39,631 bases of DNA from Candidatus Brocadiaceae bacterium (GTDB lineage Bacteria > Planctomycetota > Brocadiia > SM23-32), in assembly GCA_003551305.1 (NCBI GenBank), contig PUMJ01000287.1, positions 1-39,631 on the forward strand, given 5' to 3'. The notes beneath the pieces are model-generated. The model made no database searches and was not told where the DNA came from. It saw nothing but the letters and a program-made list of their open reading frames with translations. Both the position numbers and the translations under genes were made by a program. Shown piece by piece: positions 7,315 through 15,274 of this stretch; position 1 is the stretch's first letter, and the number at the start of each line of letters is the position of its first letter.

Positions 7315-8067
7315 TCATTTGAGGGTCACTTCGAGGCCCTCGGGGTCCACGAAGCAGTTGACGCTTCGGTGGAAGGCGCTCTCGCCGCGCACGAAGTGCA
7401 GGTATTCGGCGAGCTCGTCGGCGCAGTTCACGGTGTTGTGTGCCAGCACCAGGGCGCCGCGCGGCAGCTTCTGGCAGGCGGCCTGCAGGATGTCCAGATA
7501 GACCGCCTTGCCCCGCCCGCCGGTGCCGTCGGCATCCAGATACAGCAGGTCAATGGTGTCGGGGTACTCCGTGACGAAGGAGACGGCATCGGCTGCCACC
7601 ACACGAGCCGTGCCGCCGGGGTCGATTCTGCGCACGTTGTCCCGTGCTCGCTGCGCCTCGGCGCGGTCTATCTCGACGCCCACCAGGTCATCGGCATCGT
7701 AGCTCTTGCCGGGGCCGAGGGCAGCGCCGGCATTGCAGATAAAGGTGAAGCCACAGAAGATGCCGGCTGCGATCATGGTGCGGGGCCGGTGTATGGCGTT
7801 GATGGCGTAGATTAGGCGCTCCATCCGGGGTGTTATGGCGGTCCAGGGGACGTCAAAGGCACGCCGCACCCCTTCCCTGTGCGCCAGCATCGCCTCGAGG
7901 TCGTAGTCCGCCCGTGAGAGGATGCCGGCGGCGCGGAGGGCCTCCAGCGCCCGGTCAATAACGGCGACTTCCTGCTCCACGGGCTCCAGCCCGCGAAATG
8001 GCCGGCGATAGTCCATCCGGTAGTTCTCCCATCCCGGCGCCCGGAAGGCTCCCGATAGGCAGGTCAC
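7315..8067 (-). CDS. Class I SAM-dependent methyltransferase-like protein
   Basis: A 250-residue protein when started at GTG 8067, which has AGGAG exactly 6 nt upstream. The longer ORF start at 8277 has no such support; ATG 8016 is a fallback. Seen: a helical N-terminal cap; a glycine-poor motif I region (RTMIAAGIFCGFTFICNAG); an acidic end of strand 2 (DDLVGVEIDRAEAQRAR); then ARVVAADAVSF and DLLYLDADGTGG. The C-terminal part is ALVLAHNTVNCADELAEYL. This is the layout of the O-methyltransferase (type 3, CCoAMT-like) group with LD-D metal-site-like acids. The substrate is unknown. It is monocistronic. Confidence 0.65.
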   Translation of the reverse strand: MTCLSGAFRAPGWENYRMDYRRPFRGLEPVEQEVAVIDRALEALRAAGILSRADYDLEAMLAHREGVRRAFDVPWTAITPRMERLIYAINAIHRPRTMIAAGIFCGFTFICNAGAALGPGKSYDADDLVGVEIDRAEAQRARDNVRRIDPGGTARVVAADAVSFVTEYPDTIDLLYLDADGTGGRGKAVYLDILQAACQKLPRGALVLAHNTVNCADELAEYLHFVRGESAFHRSVNCFVDPEGLEVTLK

Positions 8068-8254
8068 GGCGTGCTCCTGTTTCCGCAAGATGAGCGGGGC
8101 AGACGCAAAGCGCAGAGCATAGGGCCTTGCGGCACCGCGCGCAATGGTCGGCCGCGGACCTCCCACCGGGGCAAGGCGCGCAGGACGTTCGACCGCCCCG
8201 GTGTGACCATTGCACCGAAGTGGTCGTTGTGCTCCAGAGACCTGCCTGCGGCTA

Positions 8255-8283
8255 TTGACGGATGGGCTGGAATGCAATATGTT
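8255..8283 (+). promoter_or_regulatory. Upstream promoter candidate P1
   Basis: TTGACG, 17-nt spacer, TATGTT. It would give a leader of about 180 nt for the HTH-receiver gene, or a short noncoding transcript. Confidence 0.4.
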
Positions 8284-8364
8284 GGAGTATGCAGGCTACG
8301 CAACCGGGGGGCACTGGTGGCGCCATCAGGGAGGCCGGGCAGGGGGAGGAATGGGGGAATCTGC

Positions 8365-8393
8365 TTGACTGCGCTGCTATTTCGCCCTATGAT
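8365..8393 (+). promoter_or_regulatory. Main promoter candidate P2 of the HTH-receiver gene
   Basis: TTGACT, exact 17-nt spacer, TATGAT. The expected transcription start near 8400 leaves about a 70-nt leader before ATG 8471. Confidence 0.65.
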
Positions 8394-8470
8394 GTTGCAA
8401 TCAACTTAGAATATGCTCAATTCAATGCCGAACACGAGACCGGAGTTGAACACTCAGCGGAGAACATGGC

Positions 8471-9022
8471 ATGACTGGTGAGAGCGACGTGCTGGACGCC
8501 CGGGGGGCCGCGCGGTATCTGAAGCTGAACGAGCAGACTGTGCGGCGCCTCGCGCGAGACAACCAGATTCCTGCCTTCAAGGTCGGGGGCACCTGGCGAT
8601 TCAAGCAGAGTTCGCTGGACCGTTGGGCCGAGGCTCAGCAATGCATGGGCGGCACCCCGGAGGTGCTCGTGGTTGACGACGACGAGCCCGTCAGGGATTT
8701 CGTCCGCCGCGTCCTGCAACGGGAGGACTACGAGGTGCGCACGGCCGCCGACGGCGCCGAGGCCCTCCGGCTCATCAACGAAAGGGTGCCCGACTGCGTG
8801 ATGCTCGACCTGCGGATGCCGGGCATGGGCGGGCCGGAGACCCTGAAGAAGATCCGCGAAGGGTGGGGCGATGTGCCCGTCGTGATCCTGACAGGCTATC
8901 CGGAGATCGCCCTCATGCACAGGGCACTCCAGTATGCGCCCATCACCCTGCTGGCCAAACCGGTGACCCGCGACCAGATCATCGAGGCCGTCGGCACGTT
9001 GCTGGGCGGGCCGACCGGCTGA
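8471..9022 (+). CDS. Excisionase-type HTH fused to a response-regulator receiver domain
   Basis: A 183-residue protein. Residues 6-53 form a MerR/excisionase-type winged helix (LDARGAARYLKLNEQTVRRL, then IPAFKVGGTWRFKQSSLDRW). Residues 63-180 form a CheY-like receiver with the acidic trio DDD69-71, phospho-acceptor Asp113 (VMLDLRMPGMGG), Thr141 and Lys163 in AKPVT. All receiver residues needed for phosphorylation are present. The DNA-binding part precedes the receiver, the reverse of the usual order. No histidine kinase is encoded nearby, so the partner is an orphan kinase elsewhere. The ATG at 8466 is followed at once by a stop, so 8471 with GGAGAA upstream is used. It is probably a phosphorylation-gated DNA-binding or adaptor protein. 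Confidence 0.85.
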   Translation: MTGESDVLDARGAARYLKLNEQTVRRLARDNQIPAFKVGGTWRFKQSSLDRWAEAQQCMGGTPEVLVVDDDEPVRDFVRRVLQREDYEVRTAADGAEALRLINERVPDCVMLDLRMPGMGGPETLKKIREGWGDVPVVILTGYPEIALMHRALQYAPITLLAKPVTRDQIIEAVGTLLGGPTG

Positions 9023-9041
9023 GCCCCCCGGGGCCGCCGGT

Positions 9042-10448
9042 TCACTGCACCGCCGCGTGCTCGCGCAGGTGCCTGATGCGCTCTTCAAGCGCGTCGCGTA
9101 TGCGGCGGCCGTACTCGTAGAATTCCCTCATGGTGCTGTCGTTTTCTGCGTGCCGCCGCGGCATGCTCAGGCCGACCATCCCGCCCGCTATGCAGACCCA
9201 GGGACGGCACTGCTCGGCCTCCCAGGACGTGATGGCCGCTATGACATCCGGTCCCAGCAGACTGCGCGTGCGGCCGGCGTTCTCGGCGCGCGTTCGGTAG
9301 TCGGCATCGAACTGCTCATATTCCGGCATGCGCAGCTCCCCCCAGCGCAGCCAGTCGGCCCAGCGTCTGGCCGGTCGGATGGAGACGCGGTCGCCGCTCA
9401 TGTTCTCCACCTTCAGGGCGCAACCCACGCCGTCGCGGTGCAGCCAGCGCCGGGCCGAGGTGTAGTCGAACACTATCAGCTTTCGGGGCTCTTGCTCGCG
9501 CCAGGCCACGTTATAGAGCTGGCGCGGCCCACCGAAGAATGCAAAATCGGGCAGCTGGCGCACGACCCCGGCATCATCGGTCGCACTGAACTTCAGCTCC
9601 AGCACGCCGGCCAGGCTCTTGACAACGGCACGGTGCCACCCGCTGGCCGAACGTTCGAGGCGGTAGTTGCGGTAGCCGATGATGGCGGCCGTGCCGCTCA
9701 AGAGCACCAGCAGAAACATCCAGGCGACGCTTTCCCTCTGCGCCCCGGCGGCGAACAGAAGAGCAAGGGCCACCATGGCCGCCACGAGGATGCCGGCGCC
9801 GTAGCGTGCCAGGTTCCTCCAGAAGCGCTCCGGGGGCTGGATGATGTCCTCTTCATCGGCTTCCGGCTCCTCCTCGGCGGCGGCCGGTCTGAACTGCTTC
9901 TGGATCATCTCCTTGAGCCATTCCTGCTCCGAGCGCGGCAGGCCGGCGCCGAAATGCAGACACTTTCCGGCACCGACGACCACCAGCTCAGCAGACCCGT
10001 GGCCCCAGTCCCGGCAGAAGTAGCCACGCCGCACCAGGTCGGGCTTGCCGATGAGTATGTCGCGGCACTCCCCGGGCACCATCGTGCCGCTCCGCTTCCA
10101 CGGGAATGTATGGGTCACTTCGATGTGGTCCGGCGAGACCCTGACTGTGACGCGGTCCAGCAGGCCGACCAGAAGGACATAGACGCCTCCGGCCAGCAGC
10201 GCGACCGTGCCGAGGCTGCCCAGCAGGCTCGGCACCGCCAGCCCGGGGCCCCCCAGGACGCCCAATACCACGTAGAGCAACGCCAGACCGGCCAACAGCA
10301 ACAGTCCGGCATATGCCAACCGGCCCGGGTGCAGTCCGGCAGGAGGCACGGCCAGCGTTGTTGACTCCTGACGCGCGGAAACCTTCGTGCGGCGGCGCAG
10401 CGCATCGGACGGCTCGGCCTGCGTCTTCTCCGGCTGCTCGTCGGACAT
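9042..10448 (-). CDS. Membrane protein of unknown function
   Basis: A 468-residue protein. The N-terminus is charged and cytoplasm-like, followed by two membrane helices (LAYAGLLLLAGLALLYVVLGVL and LGSLGTVALLAGGVYVLLVGLL). A soluble PH-like-looking stretch follows (RVTVRVSPDHIEVTHTFPWK, about 110-185), then an acidic linker (EEEPEADEEDI). A second helix pair comes next (YGAGILVAAMVALALLFAAG; MFLLVLLSGTAAIIGYRNYRL), and a soluble C-terminal domain of about 200 residues. No catalytic motif is recognised. The two 2-helix/soluble units suggest an internal duplication, but their sequences are not obviously alike. It has its own promoter and is divergent from the rhomboid gene. Confidence 0.7.
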   Translation of the reverse strand: MSDEQPEKTQAEPSDALRRRTKVSARQESTTLAVPPAGLHPGRLAYAGLLLLAGLALLYVVLGVLGGPGLAVPSLLGSLGTVALLAGGVYVLLVGLLDRVTVRVSPDHIEVTHTFPWKRSGTMVPGECRDILIGKPDLVRRGYFCRDWGHGSAELVVVGAGKCLHFGAGLPRSEQEWLKEMIQKQFRPAAAEEEPEADEEDIIQPPERFWRNLARYGAGILVAAMVALALLFAAGAQRESVAWMFLLVLLSGTAAIIGYRNYRLERSASGWHRAVVKSLAGVLELKFSATDDAGVVRQLPDFAFFGGPRQLYNVAWREQEPRKLIVFDYTSARRWLHRDGVGCALKVENMSGDRVSIRPARRWADWLRWGELRMPEYEQFDADYRTRAENAGRTRSLLGPDVIAAITSWEAEQCRPWVCIAGGMVGLSMPRRHAENDSTMREFYEYGRRIRDALEERIRHLREHAAVQ

Positions 10449-10483
10449 GGTGTGGTTAATCCCCCTGCGGAATCAAGGAGGGC

Positions 10484-10513
10484 ATTTTAGGGTTTAGCCG
10501 CCCCAAAGTCCAA
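10484..10513 (-). promoter_or_regulatory. Promoter of the unknown membrane protein
   Basis: Minus strand TTGGAC (10513-10508), 18-nt spacer, TAAAAT (10489-10484), about 36 nt before ATG 10448. Confidence 0.5.
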
Positions 10514-10552
10514 GGTCTCGGCAACGCAGCCGGTTCTCGTGCGGTGCGCCTC

Positions 10553-10582
10553 TTGTTCGCTACGGCGCCGCTGTGGTATGCT
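10553..10582 (+). promoter_or_regulatory. Promoter of the rhomboid/murJ unit
   Basis: TTGTTC, 18-nt spacer, TATGCT, about 57 nt before the rhomboid GTG. It is divergent from the previous promoter. Confidence 0.4.
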
Positions 10583-10639
10583 TGACCTCTGGTCGGCGTC
10601 CGCTGCCAGACTTCGGCTCTCGACCGATGGAAGGCGCCT

Positions 10640-11323
10640 GTGCTGCCGTTGCGCGACAGAAACCCCTCGGGTTCCACCCCGCTGATGATGTACGCCATCA
10701 TCACCGCGAACGTCGTGGTGTTCATCATCCAGCTGAGGCTGCCCCACGATGCTCTGATGCAGGTGGCCATGACTTACGGGCTGGTGCCTGCTCAGGTCAG
10801 TCGCGCCCTGCGGGGCGAAGCGGACCTGCTGAGGGCGGCGGTAATTCCGGCTTTCACGAGCATGTTTCTGCACGGCGGGTGGTTCCATCTGCTGGCCAAC
10901 ATGTGGTTTTTACGGATATTCGGGGACAACGTGGAGGACCGACTCGGGCACGTCGGCTTCGTTCTGTTCTACCTGGTCTGCGGGCTGGGGGCTGCGGGGC
11001 TTCACCTGGTGCTGAGCCCCGCCAGCGAAATTCCAATGGTCGGGGCCAGCGGGGCCATAGCCGGCGTGCTCGGGGCCTATGCCGTGCTGTGGCCCGGGGC
11101 GCGCGTGGTAACGCTTATCCCCTTCTTCTTCCTGCCCTACCTTGTCGAGCTGCCGGCCTTTGTGGTGCTGTTCATGTGGTTTCTTCTTCAATTCCTGCAG
11201 GGCGTGGCGACGCTCGGTGTGGAAGTTGCCCACGGGGGCGTGGCATACTGGGCGCACGTCGGAGGCTTTGTGGTCGGCGTGCTGCTGGTTGTGCTCTGGC
11301 CGACGGGACCCTCCGAGGGATAA
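10640..11323 (+). CDS. Rhomboid-family intramembrane serine protease
   Basis: A 227-residue polytopic membrane protein with all rhomboid hallmarks. These are HGGWFHLLANMWFL (residues 78-91, His83/Asn87 of the oxyanion region), the catalytic serine in GASGAIAG (Ser137) and the catalytic histidine in AHVGGFVVG (His206). Six or seven hydrophobic segments fit the family. The GTG start has GGAAGG about 7 nt upstream. It cleaves membrane-spanning segments of substrate proteins within the inner membrane; the substrate is unknown. The segment between Ser137 and His206 carries an extra hydrophobic stretch (FVVLFMWFLLQFL), common in planctomycete-like homologues. murJ follows after 43 nt and may be cotranscribed. 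Confidence 0.92.
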   Translation: MLPLRDRNPSGSTPLMMYAIITANVVVFIIQLRLPHDALMQVAMTYGLVPAQVSRALRGEADLLRAAVIPAFTSMFLHGGWFHLLANMWFLRIFGDNVEDRLGHVGFVLFYLVCGLGAAGLHLVLSPASEIPMVGASGAIAGVLGAYAVLWPGARVVTLIPFFFLPYLVELPAFVVLFMWFLLQFLQGVATLGVEVAHGGVAYWAHVGGFVVGVLLVVLWPTGPSEG

Positions 11324-11366
11324 CGCTGTCAGCCCCTCGTTTTCCTGATTTTCCGGAGCGGCCCTC

Positions 11367-12971
11367 TTGCCGCGGGATGGCGACAATTTCGTCCGCAGCG
11401 CCGGTGTGGTCGCCGCGCTGACCATGCTGAGCCGGGCGCTGGGCCTGGTGCGGGACGTGGCATGTGCGGCCTTCTTTGGGGCCGGCATCGTGTGGGACGC
11501 TTTCAGTTTCGCCTTTCGGGTACCCAATCTTTTCCGGCGTCTCTTCGGAGAGGGCGCCCTCAGCGCGGCCTTCGTGCCGGTGCTGAGCGAGCGCCTGGAG
11601 CTGCAGACCCCGGAGGAGGCCAGACGGCTGACCCGTCGCGTGGCAGGCGTCCTCAGCGTCGTGCTGACAGTGGCGGTGGTGCTGGGGGAAGTGCTGGTGA
11701 TCGGGCTGCTGCTGGTTCTGGAACTCGACCCGCTCTGGCAGCTCACGCTGGTGCTGACAGCCCTGCTGCTGCCCTATACGATCCTGATCTGCCTGACGGC
11801 GTTCGGCGGGGCGACCCTGCACACGCTGAAGCACTTTGCTGCGCCGGCGCTGGCGCCGGTCGTGCTGAACGTGATCTGGATCCTGACCGTTGTGGCGGTC
11901 GCGCCGGCGCTGTTCGATGAGCCCCGAGAGCAGATTCTCGTCCTCGCCCTCGCCATACTGCTGGGCGGGCTGGTGCAGCTTGGGCTCCAACTAACTGTGC
12001 TGCGGCGCAGGGGGTTCAGCCTGCGGCCGCTTTTCGACGGAGAGCTGGACCAGGTGAAGCGCATAGCGCTCACGATGGCGCCCGTGGCCCTGGGCATGGC
12101 CGCTTACCAGTTGAACGTGGTGCTGGACGGGGTGATTGCCATCTCTCTGGCCGCCCCTGCCGAGGGTGGCGCCCTGCGGCTGGCGGGGCTGTCTCTACCC
12201 TACCCGCTCCAGGTAGGCGCCAACAGCGTCCTTTACTACGCGAACCGGGTGATGCAGGCGCCGCTGGGCATCTTCGGGATGGCGCTGGCGACGGCGGCCT
12301 TCCCCACGCTCAGCCGCCAGGCTGCGCGGCAGGACTGGGCGGCCTTCTCCCGTTCGGTGGTGCGCGGGCTGCGGTTGGTTATCTTCATCGGCCTGCCGGC
12401 CGGGGCGGGCATGATCCTCGTACGTCAGCCTCTGGTGGCCCTGCTTTTCGAGAGGGGCGCCTTCACCCCCGGCATGACGGCACGCACCGCCACGGCCCTG
12501 TTGTGCTATTCTGTGGGCATCTGGGCTTACTGCGCGCTCCATATACTGACGCGAGCCTTCTACAGCCTGAAGCGGCCGGGTGTGCCGGCGGCCGTCGCCG
12601 GGGGCATGGTGCTGCTGAACCTGGGGGCCAATCTGGCGCTGGTCTGGCCGCTGGCCGAAGCGGGCCTGGCGCTCTCCACGGCGCTCTGCGCGGTGCTGCA
12701 GGTGGTGTTATTGGGGCTGCTCCTGCGGCGGGAGGTGCCGCTGTCGGGGCTGGGCCGGCTGCTGCGCACCCTGGCCCTGACGACACTGGCCACGGGCGTG
12801 ATGGCGGCGGCGACACTGGGCGCGCTGGAGCTTGTGGCGGGCCGCACCGCCGCAGTTCGGCTGGCGGCCGGCGTGACGGCGGGGACGGCCGTCTTCACGG
12901 GGGCGGCGGTCGTCCTGCGCATGGAGGAATTCCAGAGCATTCTGCGCGCCGGCCGTGGCCGCCGCGCCTGA
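11367..12971 (+). CDS. murJ: Lipid II flippase MurJ (MviN)
   Basis: A 534-residue protein with 14 predicted membrane helices. The N-terminal signature SAGVVAALTMLSRALGLVRD and FRVPNLFRRLFGEGALSAAFVPV are diagnostic of MurJ. This family (MOP superfamily) flips undecaprenyl-linked peptidoglycan precursor across the inner membrane. The conserved arginines of TM1-2 (RALGLVRD, RVPNLFRR) are present. The start is TTG 11367 with a weak CGGAG upstream; a later ATG would remove part of TM1. It indicates that the cell makes peptidoglycan. It converges on the Hfq-like gene, leaving only 9 nt between the stops. Confidence 0.95.
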   Translation: MPRDGDNFVRSAGVVAALTMLSRALGLVRDVACAAFFGAGIVWDAFSFAFRVPNLFRRLFGEGALSAAFVPVLSERLELQTPEEARRLTRRVAGVLSVVLTVAVVLGEVLVIGLLLVLELDPLWQLTLVLTALLLPYTILICLTAFGGATLHTLKHFAAPALAPVVLNVIWILTVVAVAPALFDEPREQILVLALAILLGGLVQLGLQLTVLRRRGFSLRPLFDGELDQVKRIALTMAPVALGMAAYQLNVVLDGVIAISLAAPAEGGALRLAGLSLPYPLQVGANSVLYYANRVMQAPLGIFGMALATAAFPTLSRQAARQDWAAFSRSVVRGLRLVIFIGLPAGAGMILVRQPLVALLFERGAFTPGMTARTATALLCYSVGIWAYCALHILTRAFYSLKRPGVPAAVAGGMVLLNLGANLALVWPLAEAGLALSTALCAVLQVVLLGLLLRREVPLSGLGRLLRTLALTTLATGVMAAATLGALELVAGRTAAVRLAAGVTAGTAVFTGAAVVLRMEEFQSILRAGRGRRA

Positions 12972-12980
12972 GCTGGCCGC

Positions 12981-13178
12981 TCAGCTCTCCTCGGCTGCCG
13001 AGGCGTCCGGCCGGATGGCAACGATGGCATGGCACATGATGAGCGTCTCGGCGCCGCCGCGCTCCAGGACGATGTAACGGTCGGTGACCTCGTTGAGCAC
13101 GCCTTTGACGGTCTTATCGTTCACCGTCAACACACTTACCGGGCGGCCGAACCACTCTACCTTCACTGTGCTTGCCAC
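12981..13178 (-). CDS. Hfq/Sm-like small protein
   Basis: A 65-residue protein. The pattern VSVLTVNDKTVKGVLNEVTDRYIVLERGG (quoted in part) followed by ETLIMCHAIVAIRP resembles the Sm1 and Sm2 motifs of Hfq. In Hfq, Sm2 reads YKHAIST; here the equivalent is MCHAIVA, so the Lys that contacts RNA is a Cys. Hfq's N-terminal helix is replaced by a short strand (KVEWFGRPV). It is likely an Sm-fold ring protein binding RNA, possibly a divergent Hfq. The GTG start has AGGAG 10 nt upstream. It lies downstream of the OmpA-like gene on the same strand, 96 nt away. Alternative: an unrelated small beta-barrel. Confidence 0.6.
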   Translation of the reverse strand: MASTVKVEWFGRPVSVLTVNDKTVKGVLNEVTDRYIVLERGGAETLIMCHAIVAIRPDASAAEES

Positions 13179-13274
13179 GGCTAAGGGACTCCTGTTCGGA
13201 CGGGGTGAGGGGCCAGGCCGGCGCTCAAACGGGCAATTGAGCCGTTCCGGAGCGGCCGGCGCCGGTGGCGGACG

Positions 13275-14018
13275 TTATTCCCGGAAGCCTTCCAGTATCT
13301 CTCCGATGCTGCGGACGCCCTCGGGCATGACGAGTATCTCGACCCGTCGGTTCTCATCGACCGGCGCTGTGGGCTCCTCGGGCTCAAGGCGCGGCCGGTT
13401 CGGTCCGAAGCCGGTGATGTAGACGCGCTCGGGGTTGACTCCTTGCTCGACCAGGTATCCCATGACCGAGTGGGCGCGCATCGCCGCGAGGTGGTAATTG
13501 TCATCGAACGGCGCCGTAACGATCGGGACGCCGTCTGTGTGTCCGTCCACCCTTACGGTCACGTCCGGTCGTGAGAGCAGGTACTCGACGACCTCGTCCA
13601 GAGTGCTCTTCGCCTGGTCGGTCAGGTCGGTGCGTCCCAGACCGAACAGAATATCGTTTTCGACGACGATAAAGTTGCCCTCCTGGCGGCTTTCCACCTC
13701 CACGCCGGAGAGGCCCTGCACGAGCCTCTGCAGTTCGCGGCGCTGCCGTTCCAGGCGTGCCTGTTCATCCCGCAGCCGGGCCACGACGTCGGCCTGCTGG
13801 CGGCCTTCCTGCCGGGCGTCGGTCACCTCCTGGCGCAGGGTCTGGTTTTGGGCCTCAAGCTCGGCGACGTCCCCGAGCAGGGTCTCCCGCTCCGACTCGC
13901 ACATACGCAACTGCTGTTGCAGGTTCTCGTTCTGCTGCCGGAGGTCTCTCAGCTCGGCGCATCCGGTCAGCCCCAGAAAAGCAACGGCCAGCACAAACGG
14001 CACAATCCGGTTTCGCAT
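13275..14018 (-). CDS. OmpA-family peptidoglycan-binding lipoprotein with coiled coil
   Basis: A 247-residue protein when started at ATG 14018 (AAGGAG 9 nt upstream; the ORF-track start at 14078 adds a non-signal tail). Seen in order: a lipoprotein signal with lipobox LTGC (Cys20); a long coiled coil of Gln/Glu/Arg heptads (about 22-110, e.g. LRQQNENLQQQLRMCES); and an OmpA-C/MotB-like domain (about 125-240) with NDILFGLGRTDL, the peptidoglycan-contact DGHTDG, the NYHLAAMRAHSV helix and DENRRVEILV. It should tether the outer membrane to peptidoglycan, with the coiled coil as a spacer. No Tol-system neighbours are in the window, so I do not call it Pal. Confidence 0.88.
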   Translation of the reverse strand: MRNRIVPFVLAVAFLGLTGCAELRDLRQQNENLQQQLRMCESERETLLGDVAELEAQNQTLRQEVTDARQEGRQQADVVARLRDEQARLERQRRELQRLVQGLSGVEVESRQEGNFIVVENDILFGLGRTDLTDQAKSTLDEVVEYLLSRPDVTVRVDGHTDGVPIVTAPFDDNYHLAAMRAHSVMGYLVEQGVNPERVYITGFGPNRPRLEPEEPTAPVDENRRVEILVMPEGVRSIGEILEGFRE

Positions 14019-14152
14019 CAGGGCGCACTCCTTACGCGACGCATCTGGTTCCTGTATTCCGTCCGTCGAGAAACACATAATCTCCTTGCTGCCTACCGGA
14101 TGTCTCCGGTGACGTTAAGACCCTCAATTCCGCGTCCGTGGGGGATCCGAAC

Positions 14153-15175
14153 TCAGAGCAGCCAGCTCAGCAGGCCGGCCGTGTAGCCGGGGTCATAGGC
14201 GTTCTCGACCAGGCAGATGCCGCCGACCGCAAGAGCCACCAGCGTGATGACAAGGAGCACAACCCATCCGGCACCCACGCTTTGGGCCCGGCCGCCGGCC
14301 AGCGGGGCGGCGGTGGGCACGGCGAACTCATCACCGAAGTCCTCAGCTTCTTCATCCAGGCCCAGGCCTTCTTCCAGTTCGGACGGCTCGAAGGTGGGCT
14401 CCTCCATGGTCGTTATGTCGGCCGTGATCTCTTCGTCGCCCAGGTCCGCTCCGGCGCCGGCCGGCTCCTCCTCCTCCTCGATATCCATGATCTCGCTGAG
14501 CAGGTCTTCCTCGGGCACCTCCTCCTCGGAAGGCTCCAGGATGTCGGTGATGAGTTCTTCGTCTTCCTCGATCTCGGCGGGTGCGACGAGTTCTTCTTCC
14601 TCTTCCCCCTCCAGTTGGAAATCTTCCTCGAGCGTGTCGGAGAAGTCGAAGATCTCGCTCTCTTCTTCGGCGCCGGCTTCCCGGACGGCCTCCAGGTCGA
14701 GTTCGGTCTCGAGCGTGGACTCGCTGGCGCTGGACTCCTCGCTGAGCGGTCGCTCCACTTCACCCTCTTCTTCGGTTCCGACCGGCTCGAGTTCGAACTC
14801 GAACTCATCATCGTCTTCCAGCACCTCGGTTTCCCGTTCGGCCCCGGCCGGCACTTCTTCCAGCAGGTCGGTCTCGCGCTCGGTCTCTCCCTCTTCTTCT
14901 TCGAGCAGTTCCGTCTCGGGCTCTTTGTCCTCGGCTCTGTCGCCGTCGCCCAAAACATCAGTGGGGCGCTTTTCCTCTTCGTCGGCCATCACGGTAGGAC
15001 GCTTCTCGATTGAGCCCTTCAGGTCGGAGACCTCGGCGTGGCGGAACTTGGTCTCACCCGAGACGATGTGCTCTTTGAGGTGGCCCTCGCGGATCAGGTC
15101 ATTCAACTGGCCACGGTTTATCTGCAGTTCGTGGAGGACCTGCTCGTAACTGAGGTATTCGTCTTCTTTCGCCAT
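14153..15175 (-). CDS. HTH protein with a long Glu-rich disordered region and C-terminal membrane anchor
   Basis: A 340-residue protein from ATG 15175, supported by AGGAG about 8 nt upstream. Residues 1-52 form an excisionase/MerR-like helix-turn-helix (LSYEQVLHELQINRGQLNDL, then GHLKEHIVSGETKFRHAEV). Residues from about 60 to 290 are extremely acidic and low complexity (runs such as EEEEGETERETDLLEE), and are surely disordered. A single membrane helix (GWVVLLVITLVALAVGGICL) lies near the C-terminus, followed by a short tail. The topology suggests a tail-anchored inner-membrane protein with the HTH in the cytoplasm. The function is unknown. It has a strong own promoter. Confidence 0.75.
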   Translation of the reverse strand: MAKEDEYLSYEQVLHELQINRGQLNDLIREGHLKEHIVSGETKFRHAEVSDLKGSIEKRPTVMADEEEKRPTDVLGDGDRAEDKEPETELLEEEEGETERETDLLEEVPAGAERETEVLEDDDEFEFELEPVGTEEEGEVERPLSEESSASESTLETELDLEAVREAGAEEESEIFDFSDTLEEDFQLEGEEEEELVAPAEIEEDEELITDILEPSEEEVPEEDLLSEIMDIEEEEEPAGAGADLGDEEITADITTMEEPTFEPSELEEGLGLDEEAEDFGDEFAVPTAAPLAGGRAQSVGAGWVVLLVITLVALAVGGICLVENAYDPGYTAGLLSWLL

Positions 15176-15241
15176 CTTTCCCGCTCCTGCACAAAGAGTA
15201 ACCTCATCCGGGAGTCCCCGACACCTCCCTGACGCGTACAT

Positions 15242-15269
15242 ATTATAGCGAGCAAACCCCGGTTTTCAA
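15242..15269 (-). promoter_or_regulatory. Strong promoter of the acidic HTH membrane protein
   Basis: Minus strand TTGAAA (15269-15264), 16-nt spacer, perfect TATAAT (15247-15242), about 66 nt before ATG 15175. It sits just past the hisI stop. Confidence 0.75.
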
Positions 15270-15274
15270 ACAGT

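Larger units (their letters stand above)
8068..8470 (+). other. 403-nt divergent intergenic region
   Basis: It separates the minus-strand methyltransferase start from the HTH-receiver gene. It holds two tandem + strand promoters (8255 and 8365) and a GC-rich patch at about 8300-8350. ORF 8262..8474 here has no ribosome binding site and runs into the next gene, so I do not call it. No riboswitch class was recognised. Confidence 0.5.

Noticed and set aside
8262-8474. 70-codon plus-strand ORF in the divergent gap
   Set aside because: No ribosome binding site, it covers both promoters' downstream parts, and it runs a few bases into the HTH-receiver gene; no motif.
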